A stretch of 36,477 nucleotides of DNA from a virus: the IMG/VR virus record IMGVR_UViG_3300025483_000036, positions 1 through 36,477 of that record, one strand, 5' to 3'. The notes beneath the pieces are model-generated. The model saw nothing but the letters and a program-made list of their open reading frames with translations, searched no databases and was not told the DNA's origin. Shown piece by piece: positions 1 through 4,847 of the stretch; positions within the stretch are counted from its first letter, which is position 1, and every line of letters starts with the position of its first letter. The translations under genes were made by a program, and so were the position numbers.

Positions 1-104
1 AACAACTCTCTAACACTATCTTTCAAGCCAGTCAACTTCTTCTCACCAGATAAGGCTCTTTCAGCCCATTCTTCTTTAGAGGCGGCTTCGATCTTATAGC
101 TCAT
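1..104 (-). CDS. Unknown small protein, 3' end cut by window edge
   Basis: An open reading frame starts with ATG at 104 and runs off the left edge, giving about 34 visible residues that begin MSYKIEAASKEEWAERAL and are rich in Lys and Glu. It lies 21 nt after the stop of the preceding gene in the same orientation, and a GGATT-type weak ribosome site precedes the ATG. I do not recognise the family. Continuity with the cluster and the absence of a stop support a real, truncated gene. Confidence 0.5.
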   Translation of the reverse strand, partial: MSYKIEAASKEEWAERALSGEKKLTGLKDSVREL

Positions 105-125
105 TTAATAATCCAATCCATATGA

Positions 126-314
126 TCACTCATCGTCTGTCTCCCAATACCTACAATAGAAATGGTCACCGCAAGCATCAATCTCTGCCTGCGGATATCC
201 TTCGCTCACCAACCATGGAAAGATACTTTCGTCTTCTACCAAGGTGCTTGGCATTGGTTTAGGAAATCCATACTTCCAACCGCTTGGCGGATCACACCAA
301 TATACTTTACTCAT
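126..314 (-). CDS. Conserved small phage protein (62 aa), function unknown
   Basis: The protein begins MSKVYWCDPPSGWKYGFPKP, is rich in aromatic residues and acidic at its C terminus. The chosen ATG at 314 has an AGGAGAG ribosome site 5-6 nt upstream and overlaps the stop of the preceding phosphatase-like gene by 8 nt (ATGAGTAA). The longer upstream frame would lie inside that neighbour and has no ribosome site. The Pro-Pro-Ser-Gly-Trp-Lys-Tyr-Gly-Phe stretch looks like a conserved core and reminds me of small proteins in marine T4-like phages, but I cannot assign a function. Confidence 0.75.
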   Translation of the reverse strand: MSKVYWCDPPSGWKYGFPKPMPSTLVEDESIFPWLVSEGYPQAEIDACGDHFYCRYWETDDE

Positions 315-645
315 AACTCTCTCCTGTTTCACGGAAGAAGTTTTCACTCCAAAATGCTTTGTCGTCAATCCATACATCGTAGTTTTCTTTTTTGCCTACA
401 CTGAGTTCATGATACTTTGCACCCCATCCATCTAATTGGTTCTTGGTTAGGTCGTAATAGTCAACGCCACTAACACACCCGCGAGCAGTCATATACTTAA
501 TTGTATGTCCTGCATCATACAAAGCATTTACTCGTGCAATGCGTTCTGGCATTGGAATATGATTTGCATAATCCTTCTTGCCGCCGCTATCTGGAATAAT
601 TACTTCCTTGCAGATCGTACCGTCAATATCAATTACATACTTCAT
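307..645 (-). CDS. HAD-superfamily phosphatase-like protein
   Basis: This 112-aa protein carries the three visible hallmarks of a small haloacid dehalogenase-type hydrolase. Motif I is DIDGT with Asp6 and Asp8 (nucleophile and acid/base). Motif II is Thr53 in YMTARG after a hydrophobic strand. Motif IV is the acidic pair in VWIDDKA (Asp94, Asp95). The family hydrolyses phosphate esters through an aspartyl-phosphate intermediate with Mg2+; the substrate cannot be read from sequence. I start at ATG 645 (MKYVIDIDGT) rather than the upstream TTG at 657, because HAD proteins normally begin a few residues before motif I. It has no room for a large cap domain. It lies in the small-gene cluster with nucleotide pyrophosphohydrolase-like genes, so a nucleotide or sugar phosphate substrate is possible. 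Confidence 0.8.
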   Translation of the reverse strand: MKYVIDIDGTICKEVIIPDSGGKKDYANHIPMPERIARVNALYDAGHTIKYMTARGCVSGVDYYDLTKNQLDGWGAKYHELSVGKKENYDVWIDDKAFWSENFFRETGESYE

Positions 646-653
646 TATATCTT

Positions 654-872
654 TCAATCCTTATTAAAATTTACTACTTGAACATTTTCTTCTAAGTCCG
701 GAAGTGCAAATGTTCCAGCATACGCTATTGCTTCGTTAATATCATTAAATAACACAGGTTTTAAATTCCAGTCACAACTGCCTGTGTCTTCAGTAACAAA
801 AATCCAATCATCGTCTTCCTTATTTAAACATACCATTATTGCCCATTGGTCTTCAGTCATATCATTTATCAT
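654..872 (-). CDS. Unknown acidic phage protein (72 aa)
   Basis: A 72-residue acidic protein beginning MINDMTEDQWAIMVCLN, with a central DWIFVTEDTG stretch and a C-terminal NVQVVNF strand. Its ATG at 872 overlaps the stop of the preceding gene in an ATGA arrangement (869-872), which implies translational coupling. A second in-frame ATG lies four codons in. The stop overlaps the 5' flank of the phosphatase-like gene. I see no catalytic motif or membrane segment. The alternating hydrophobic pattern suggests a small folded beta-rich protein. Such small proteins are common in early clusters of T4-like phages; no function is assigned. Confidence 0.7.
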   Translation of the reverse strand: MINDMTEDQWAIMVCLNKEDDDWIFVTEDTGSCDWNLKPVLFNDINEAIAYAGTFALPDLEENVQVVNFNKD

Positions 873-1009
873 TCAGATACTTTCATGCCTTTACGAGCAA
901 ATTCCTTTGCTCTTTTATTAACTTCTCTATCATTGAGTTTGCCTTGTGCATACAGTTTTAGTTTCCAATCTCGAACTAACTTCTTACTGTCAGACTTTAT
1001 CTTCTTCAT
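869..1009 (-). CDS. Small basic protein (46 aa), function unknown
   Basis: Forty-six residues, strongly basic (MKKIKSDSKKLVRDWKLK then KRAKEFARKGMK), predicted helical and without cysteines or a membrane segment. I use the ATG at 1009, because the longer frame starting near 1090 lies inside the upstream gene. The chosen ATG overlaps that gene's end by 20 nt and has a GGGAAG purine stretch next to it. The stop is coupled to the next gene by ATGA. Basic charge would suit nucleic-acid binding, but that is only an inference from composition. Confidence 0.6.
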   Translation of the reverse strand: MKKIKSDSKKLVRDWKLKLYAQGKLNDREVNKRAKEFARKGMKVSE

Positions 1010-1184
1010 CTTCCCACTTAATTTTTTCAACAGTATATTGCTCTGCACCCCACAGTGCCGGCGAGCCAAACTTTCGCATTGTTTTTTCAATTACAACTGA
1101 TTCTTCGGCAGCATACTCGTATCCTAAAAATACTTCATTTACATGAACTTGCCATGTGCGTTGTCCTGCAAAAACACTATTCAA
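990..1184 (-). CDS. Unknown small phage protein with TTG start (64 aa)
   Basis: A 64-residue protein with the core RTWQVHVNEVFLGYEYAAEE, followed by a helix and an acidic tail (WEDEEDKV). An in-frame stop lies immediately upstream of the TTG at 1184 and no ATG occurs before residue 36, so TTG is the likely start; it overlaps the TAG stop of the MazG-like gene. The W-x-V-x-V-N-x-V-F-x-G pattern followed by a helix looks like a small alpha/beta domain I associate with T4-like phage hypotheticals. No catalytic motif is visible. Lack of a clear ribosome site suggests expression by coupling. Confidence 0.6.
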   Translation of the reverse strand: MNSVFAGQRTWQVHVNEVFLGYEYAAEESVVIEKTMRKFGSPALWGAEQYTVEKIKWEDEEDKV

Positions 1185-1458
1185 TTAATGTACTCCACTT
1201 CTTTAATTTTTCTCGTTTATAACTACTGCGGTCAGCCACGTCGTGATGCGATACAATTCCGTGATCAATCATAAGTTCAATCATACATTGCACATCGCCA
1301 ATTTCTTCAAGTAATTTTACACGTTGCTCATCTGTAATTTCTTCTTTGTACTTAAACTTGCGTACAATTTTTGAACAGCGTTGTGTAAGCTCTCCGCACT
1401 CTTCTGCGGTAATAATCATTAGTTGCTGTAATGTGTTAATAGGACTTGATTTTATCAT
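1177..1458 (-). CDS. MazG-like nucleotide pyrophosphohydrolase
   Basis: A 93-aa all-helical protein with the MazG/PRA-PH metal-binding pattern: AEECGELTQ (Glu19, Glu20, Glu23) and, about 30 residues later, EEIGDVQ (Glu51/52, Asp55). Enzymes of this fold hydrolyse nucleoside triphosphates to monophosphate and pyrophosphate using Mg2+ bound by EExxE and ExxD. Phage MazG proteins have been proposed to modulate (p)ppGpp or remove dNTPs. The ATG at 1458 overlaps the exonuclease stop by ATGA (1455-1458), which rules out the longer frame reading from within that gene. Length fits a single-domain MazG monomer that would dimerise or tetramerise. It is one of two proteins of this fold in the window. 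Confidence 0.82.
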   Translation of the reverse strand: MIKSSPINTLQQLMIITAEECGELTQRCSKIVRKFKYKEEITDEQRVKLLEEIGDVQCMIELMIDHGIVSHHDVADRSSYKREKLKKWSTLIE

Positions 1459-2000
1459 CGTGAGGTAACTCCAAAATGTTTGTAAGATTGCTGTACACAC
1501 TTTGCTTGATAAAAACAATCAGCAAGTGCATTATGTAAACTTTCTTGAATTGCTTTACGTGGATCACTCGGCATCATAGCGAACAATGTTCTGCTATCTC
1601 TAATTTGCCAGAAGTTCCACGGAACGGGTGTTTGTGCTTCTTTATATAGATGCTGTAGTATTACAAAATCAAATGTAGGACCTTGACACCAAATATAATC
1701 TAATCCTACACACCATTTGTTAAGTTGACGTAACATTTCTGGTACAGTAACACGGTCGTCATGATCGCCAAATGCTTCGTCTTGAATTGCTTGGTCCTGT
1801 CTCCCCCACCAAGCTAATGTATTATCGTCAATTGAACGATTAAAATTTTCAGTTTGATCCTCAATGTCACCTCGTAGATATAACGGGGTATGTGGTTCTG
1901 AGTCTTTAAATGGATCAAACTTAATGGCACCCAGAGTCATTACAACACTGTCAGGTTCTACACCTAACGTTTCTAAGTCTATCATTCCGTGTGTTGCCAT
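1455..2000 (-). CDS. DEDDh-type 3'-5' exonuclease (DnaQ/RNase T superfamily, DexA-like)
   Basis: A 181-aa single-domain exonuclease. ExoI motif: MIDLETLG with Asp8 and Glu10. ExoII: PTFDFVIL with Asp111. ExoIII: HNALADC with His156 and Asp161. This is the full DEDDh set that binds two metal ions and removes nucleotides from 3' ends. Its length and the MIDLETLG opening fit the Rv2179c/DexA-like branch found in phages rather than polymerase proofreading subunits. In T4, DexA acts on DNA; the substrate here is not known. The ATG at 2000 is preceded by TAGGAG, which sits in the 3' arm of a terminator-like hairpin, and the gene follows a near-consensus sigma70 promoter. It heads the 1-2000 gene cluster. 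Confidence 0.85.
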   Translation of the reverse strand: MATHGMIDLETLGVEPDSVVMTLGAIKFDPFKDSEPHTPLYLRGDIEDQTENFNRSIDDNTLAWWGRQDQAIQDEAFGDHDDRVTVPEMLRQLNKWCVGLDYIWCQGPTFDFVILQHLYKEAQTPVPWNFWQIRDSRTLFAMMPSDPRKAIQESLHNALADCFYQAKCVQQSYKHFGVTSR

Positions 2001-2001
2001 T

Positions 2002-2054
2002 AAAAAAACTCCTAATAATTTATACTATATTATAACGCATAAACTATTAGGAGT
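2002..2054 (-). terminator. Terminator-like hairpin with T tract, overlapping exonuclease RBS
   Basis: Arms 2039-2054 and 2008-2023 form a 16-bp stem; the single non-Watson-Crick position is a G-U wobble in the minus-strand RNA. A loop of 15 nt and then seven T's on the minus strand (2002-2008) follow. It comes 12 nt after the stop of the membrane-protein gene, as expected for a Rho-independent terminator of the upstream unit. The 3' arm contains the ribosome site of the exonuclease, so read-through RNA would also hide that site. The stem is AT-rich, so efficiency is uncertain. Confidence 0.72.
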
Positions 2055-2068
2055 CAAGTAGTTTTTTT
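2022..2068 (-). promoter_or_regulatory. Sigma70-type promoter nested in the terminator hairpin
   Basis: On the minus strand the -35 is TTGACT (2057-2052), followed by a 17-nt spacer and a perfect TATAAT (2034-2029), placing the start near 2021-2022. An A7 tract at 2068-2062, just upstream of the -35, resembles a proximal UP element. The -10 lies in the hairpin loop, so RNA started here lacks the 5' arm of the stem and leaves the exonuclease ribosome site free. Confidence 0.82.
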
Positions 2069-2255
2069 AATATTTTGTACGAAATTTTTCGTAGGCTAAC
2101 CAAAATTGCCAAACTACGGCTAATATTGTTGCTGTTACTATACCACCACCCATTAGTGTAATAATAACTAAAACTTGAAATACTTTTGCGAATATTGCTA
2201 CGACTAAAAAGTCGTACCATTCAAAGTCTTTAAATATTTCAAATAAATTGGGCAA
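2067..2255 (-). CDS. Small membrane protein (62 aa), function unknown
   Basis: A 62-residue protein with a continuous hydrophobic region from about residue 16 to 52 (FLVVAIFAKVFQVLVIITL, then GGGIVTATILAVVW). This is enough for two short membrane segments around a Gly-rich turn, and it ends with a basic tail (EKFRTKY). The only usable start is TTG at 2255, which overlaps the end of the MazG-type gene by 17 nt and lacks a clear ribosome site, so expression may be coupled. It is the last gene before the terminator at 2002-2054. A role such as a small membrane effector is possible, but nothing in the sequence shows it. Confidence 0.55.
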   Translation of the reverse strand: MPNLFEIFKDFEWYDFLVVAIFAKVFQVLVIITLMGGGIVTATILAVVWQFWLAYEKFRTKY

Positions 2256-2592
2256 GTTCAGGAGCCTTCCAGCCTTCTGGCTTTAGTACTTTTCCATCTT
2301 CACGTTTGCGAACTTTGCCTGTATCAGCGTCAATCTTTGCAAAGTTAGTATTCATTACTTCTTTCCAGGCTGCTTCTCCGTCCCAACCTGCGGCACGTAC
2401 TGCGCCCATAGTAACAACCAAGATGTCAATTAGTGCGTCGAGCTGTTCGACTTTGTCATCTGCTGCCACTGCTTCTACAAGCTCACCTACTTCTTCATCA
2501 ATAAGACTTAGATACATTTTGTAGTTTGCTTCACTTGCTGGTTGGTCACATGCTGTACCAAAGCGTTCAATATCTTCAAATGGGTTTGTCAT
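2239..2592 (-). CDS. MazG/PRA-PH-type nucleotide pyrophosphohydrolase
   Basis: A 117-aa helical protein with EEVGELVEA (Glu33, Glu34, Glu37), then DALIDILVV (Asp52, Asp56), the metal-binding helices of the all-alpha NTP pyrophosphatase superfamily. The tail GKVRKREDGKVLKPEGW is typical of phage and bacterial proteins of the PRA-PH/DR2231-like subgroup, which hydrolyse (d)NTPs. It differs clearly from the 93-aa MazG-like protein at 1177-1458 in length, N terminus (NPFEDIERFGTAC) and C-terminal extension, so it is not a recent duplicate. Start ATG at 2592 is preceded by AAAGAG. Substrate is unknown; nucleotide pool clean-up during phage DNA synthesis is the likely role. Confidence 0.83.
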   Translation of the reverse strand: MTNPFEDIERFGTACDQPASEANYKMYLSLIDEEVGELVEAVAADDKVEQLDALIDILVVTMGAVRAAGWDGEAAWKEVMNTNFAKIDADTGKVRKREDGKVLKPEGWKAPELAQFI

Positions 2593-2604
2593 AATTTTCT
2601 CTTT

Positions 2605-3012
2605 TTAGTTAGGATTTACAAATGAACCTGGATCAACAGTAGCATGATCGCCGTCTGCATACTCTGCTCCGATAGTTACGCCGTCTGGTTTTTTATCACT
2701 GTATGCTAATACGTTTTCGGGGTCTACTCGACGTAGCGTTTTTTCGTTGCCGTCTTCATTAAACAATATACCACGTGTCCAACGTCCATGTTCAATAAGA
2801 ATCCAATCTCCTACATCATACTCGTCTTTATTTTCAGGACCTTTGGCATATACTTTACCCCAGCGTGGGTAAATGCCTCTTGTTTCTCCGTCATCACTTC
2901 GTATAATTAATCCACTTTTAGTTTTTTGCTCACCAAAATGCATTTCTTCTACAAGTATATGATCTCTAATAGGCGTCAATGAGCCTTCTATTGCAGTTAA
3001 GTTAATTGCCAT
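2605..3012 (-). CDS. GroES-like co-chaperonin
   Basis: A 135-aa protein with the GroES beta-barrel signature: LTPIRDHILVEE near residue 12, KTKSGLIIRSDD with an intervening mobile-loop region, GKVYAKGPEN, then DVGDWILIEHGRWT matching the 'vGD.Vl...y.G' strand. T4-like phages encode gp31-type co-chaperonins that replace GroES to let GroEL fold the major capsid protein. This protein is longer than bacterial GroES (about 97 aa), with an extra C-terminal tail of about 35 residues (NVLAYSDKKPDGVTIG onward). Start ATG at 3012 lies 3 nt after the stop of the preceding gene, with AAAGGC as ribosome site. The fold assignment is fairly secure; the gp31-equivalent role is inferred from context. Confidence 0.78.
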   Translation of the reverse strand: MAINLTAIEGSLTPIRDHILVEEMHFGEQKTKSGLIIRSDDGETRGIYPRWGKVYAKGPENKDEYDVGDWILIEHGRWTRGILFNEDGNEKTLRRVDPENVLAYSDKKPDGVTIGAEYADGDHATVDPGSFVNPN

Positions 3013-3015
3013 TAT

Positions 3016-3408
3016 TTATTTGCCTTTTTGTACAAAGTTACCGTCGTCGTCTTCGACCCATTCATCTTGTTCGTCAAGTTTTTCTTGCTCAACTACTTTT
3101 TCTATATTAGTTTTAGGTTTTGCTGTTGAACGTGTTTTAGGTTTTGCTGCTACTTCTGCAGGTTTTTTAACAGGCGGTTCAACAACTGGATCTGGCACTA
3201 CTTCTCCTGATACTGCATTTGGACTTTCGTAGTATGCTTGAACATTGTCTTGTCTATTTTTAACAATTTTTCCGCCTGGGCCTAATTCGTCTCCTCGAGC
3301 GTTAACTCGTGAATTACCTACTGCTGGAGTAAGTTCGTTTCTTTTTCTTAGCAAGTCAATGTCAATTTGTTTACCTTGCATAGTTTGATATATTTTTTGT
3401 TTAGCCAT
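3016..3408 (-). CDS. Conserved phage protein with low-complexity acidic tail (130 aa)
   Basis: The first 60 residues (MAKQKIYQTMQGKQIDIDLL, then AVGNSRVNARGDELGPGGKI) look like a conserved core I associate with marine T4-like phages. The remainder is low complexity: Pro/Val-rich (70-85), Lys/Ala/Thr-rich with KPKTRSTAKPKT (88-100), then very acidic (DEQDEWVEDDDGN). Such a disordered tail is common in virion or assembly proteins, but the function is unknown. ATG at 3408 is preceded by AAGGAG at good spacing, so it is well expressed. It lies between the GroES-like and DnaE-like genes. Confidence 0.72.
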   Translation of the reverse strand: MAKQKIYQTMQGKQIDIDLLRKRNELTPAVGNSRVNARGDELGPGGKIVKNRQDNVQAYYESPNAVSGEVVPDPVVEPPVKKPAEVAAKPKTRSTAKPKTNIEKVVEQEKLDEQDEWVEDDDGNFVQKGK

Positions 3409-3429
3409 AATATTCTCCTTATAGTCTAC

Positions 3430-3960
3430 TTATCTTAAGAACTCTCGCCAATCCAGGCCAAACTGGATTGAATTAATTTTGTGTACACCTATCAAGTATA
3501 ACACATATGATGCTACAGAGCTACCTCTACCTACGCCCCATACAATGTCGTGCTCACGCATGTAGTCTACAAGATAGATCATATAACGTAGTAAGTCTTT
3601 CATGCCACGTTCTCTAAAAGCATCTAATTCTTGCCATATACGATCTTGTACATGCTGTGGACAGGGTGTTTCTGCTTTGCCTAATACGTATTCATATACG
3701 TTAATGTCTTTGTATTCGTCAGGCATAAACCATTCACTTTGACATACACCGTCAAATGTCTTTTGATCTACATCTAATGGGATATACTTCTGTAGCTTGT
3801 CAAATCCTTGTTCTTCCATAGCGGCGTTGAACTTGTCTACATCATCGTTTGCATCACATAGTACCACATGAACTTTATCCGCATGACCTGAATAGATCAT
3901 ATCGACTAAGTCTTTATTTGTAAATCGCGGAATACCGAGAGAGTCTGTTTTCATAAGCAT
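3430..3960 (-). CDS. Truncated DnaE-like (DNA polymerase III alpha) protein
   Basis: A 176-aa protein whose C-terminal half matches the start of the C-family polymerase palm: ELDAFRERGMKDLLRYMIYLV-type helix (111-131), then WGVGRGSSVASYVLYLIGV (141-159) and the 'FGLDWREFLR' end. In bacterial DnaE the equivalent GPGRGSAAGS motif is followed by ERFLNPER and the catalytic PDIDIDF aspartates. Here translation stops exactly before that segment, and no PHP domain precedes it. So this cannot be an active polymerase by itself. It might bind template or primer, or interfere with or recruit host replication proteins. Start ATG at 3960; a second ATG at 3954 is possible, and no clear ribosome site is seen. 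No downstream frame continues the polymerase, so a simple frameshift is unlikely. Confidence 0.75.
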   Translation of the reverse strand: MLMKTDSLGIPRFTNKDLVDMIYSGHADKVHVVLCDANDDVDKFNAAMEEQGFDKLQKYIPLDVDQKTFDGVCQSEWFMPDEYKDINVYEYVLGKAETPCPQHVQDRIWQELDAFRERGMKDLLRYMIYLVDYMREHDIVWGVGRGSSVASYVLYLIGVHKINSIQFGLDWREFLR

Positions 3961-3969
3961 ACATACAGT

Positions 3970-4203
3970 TTAACTGATATTAATCAGATTGTCAAGTCCT
4001 GATTCGCCTTGATTGTCCATTTCTTGCACTTTTTTCTTTGCAAGTCTTTCTTCTAATTCAATTTTATAAGTGTCTAATGTAATAATAATTTGATGCCGCA
4101 CTTCTTGATTGTGAGACATGTGATATGCTCTATTAAGTTTAAAAATCTTTTCTTCGACTTCGGAGTCTGACAGAGTATCTAAGTTACTTATTAACGGATG
4201 CAT
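3970..4203 (-). CDS. Small helical phage protein (77 aa), function unknown
   Basis: A 77-residue protein beginning MHPLISNLDTLSDSEVEEKI, mostly charged helices (residues 12-60 with heptad-like spacing) and a polar C terminus. Its ATG shares one base with the stop of the 205-aa structural gene (TAATG at 4205-4201), and AGGTG serves as ribosome site. The opening 'HPLI..L..L.D.E.E.KI..L...Y.M.HN' seems conserved among T4-like marine phages in my recollection, but no function is known to me. Coupling to a virion gene suggests late expression. Confidence 0.7.
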   Translation of the reverse strand: MHPLISNLDTLSDSEVEEKIFKLNRAYHMSHNQEVRHQIIITLDTYKIELEERLAKKKVQEMDNQGESGLDNLINIS

Positions 4204-4820
4204 TATGCACCTGCATTTGGGTCTATTGATACTGGCAAGTCAATATAACTGTACTTGTTAACGTATACAGTATTACCTGCATCATAACTATATAATTCTA
4301 TGATTGTTGGTTCTGTAACACTGTCTACTTGAATAGTTCTATATGATCCCCATTGAGCGCTATCTACTTTAATGTTACCACCAACGTCAGTGTTAACACT
4401 AACATTTAAAGCATTGCCGCCACCTACATTTTTAAGTAAGTGTACTATTACTCTACCATAAGTACCTGCATCTGGCCAATTAATAAATCTTAAATTTGTA
4501 GTAGGCGCACTAACTGTAATCTTGTGTATAGCAGCAAGTTCGTAGTCAACATCTACGTTTACTTCTTGGCTACCTTTTATTAGTACTTGTACTTCTTCAG
4601 ACACATCTTGTAAGATTGCTTTTTTAATTTTATTTTCTGCAAAATCATTATCTGCATTTGTTTTTGCTGTATTTGTTTGTAAAGCAGAAATTTCTGTAGT
4701 GGCTGTCTCTAATCCTGTTTTGATATTATCAAAATTAGTTCTAAACCCCTGACTATCGTTATCTTGGCCTGCAACTGGAAAGTCTGCATTTATATTACTT
4801 ACATTAATTTGACTTGTCAT
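4203..4820 (-). CDS. Putative virion (tail/baseplate-associated) structural protein, 205 aa
   Basis: The N terminus (INADFPVAGQDNDSQGFRTN, then FDNIKTGLETATTEISALQ) is a short form of the phage module seen at the start of three other fibre-like proteins here (polar loop followed by a helix 'F...N..I..GL'). The rest (residues 70-200) is beta-rich, Asn/Val/Thr-rich and ends in DPNAGA, as in small tail or fibre-attached proteins. ATG at 4820 is preceded by GGAG and a perfect T4-late-type TATAAATA box, so it is expressed late. No enzymatic motif. It is the last gene of the giant structural block. Confidence 0.72.
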   Translation of the reverse strand: MTSQINVSNINADFPVAGQDNDSQGFRTNFDNIKTGLETATTEISALQTNTAKTNADNDFAENKIKKAILQDVSEEVQVLIKGSQEVNVDVDYELAAIHKITVSAPTTNLRFINWPDAGTYGRVIVHLLKNVGGGNALNVSVNTDVGGNIKVDSAQWGSYRTIQVDSVTEPTIIELYSYDAGNTVYVNKYSYIDLPVSIDPNAGA

Positions 4821-4839
4821 TATAATTTAATCTCCAATG

Positions 4840-4847
4840 TATTTATA
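4840..4847 (-). promoter_or_regulatory. T4-type late promoter box (TATAAATA)
   Basis: Perfect TATAAATA on the minus strand, about 20 nt upstream of the 205-aa gene start and overlapping the stop of the 956-aa gene. T4 late promoters need only this box, read by gp55 with gp33 and the sliding clamp. Confidence 0.72.

Noticed and set aside
3409-3960. Frameshifted full-length DNA polymerase III alpha gene
   Set aside because: Flanking frames on both sides encode other intact genes and show no PDIDIDF or PHP motifs, so the short form appears to be the real gene.
3967-3995. TTGACA-17-TAAACT before the DnaE-like gene
   Set aside because: The -10 matches only four of six positions and the predicted start would fall on the ATG. 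Too weak compared with the three clear promoters.
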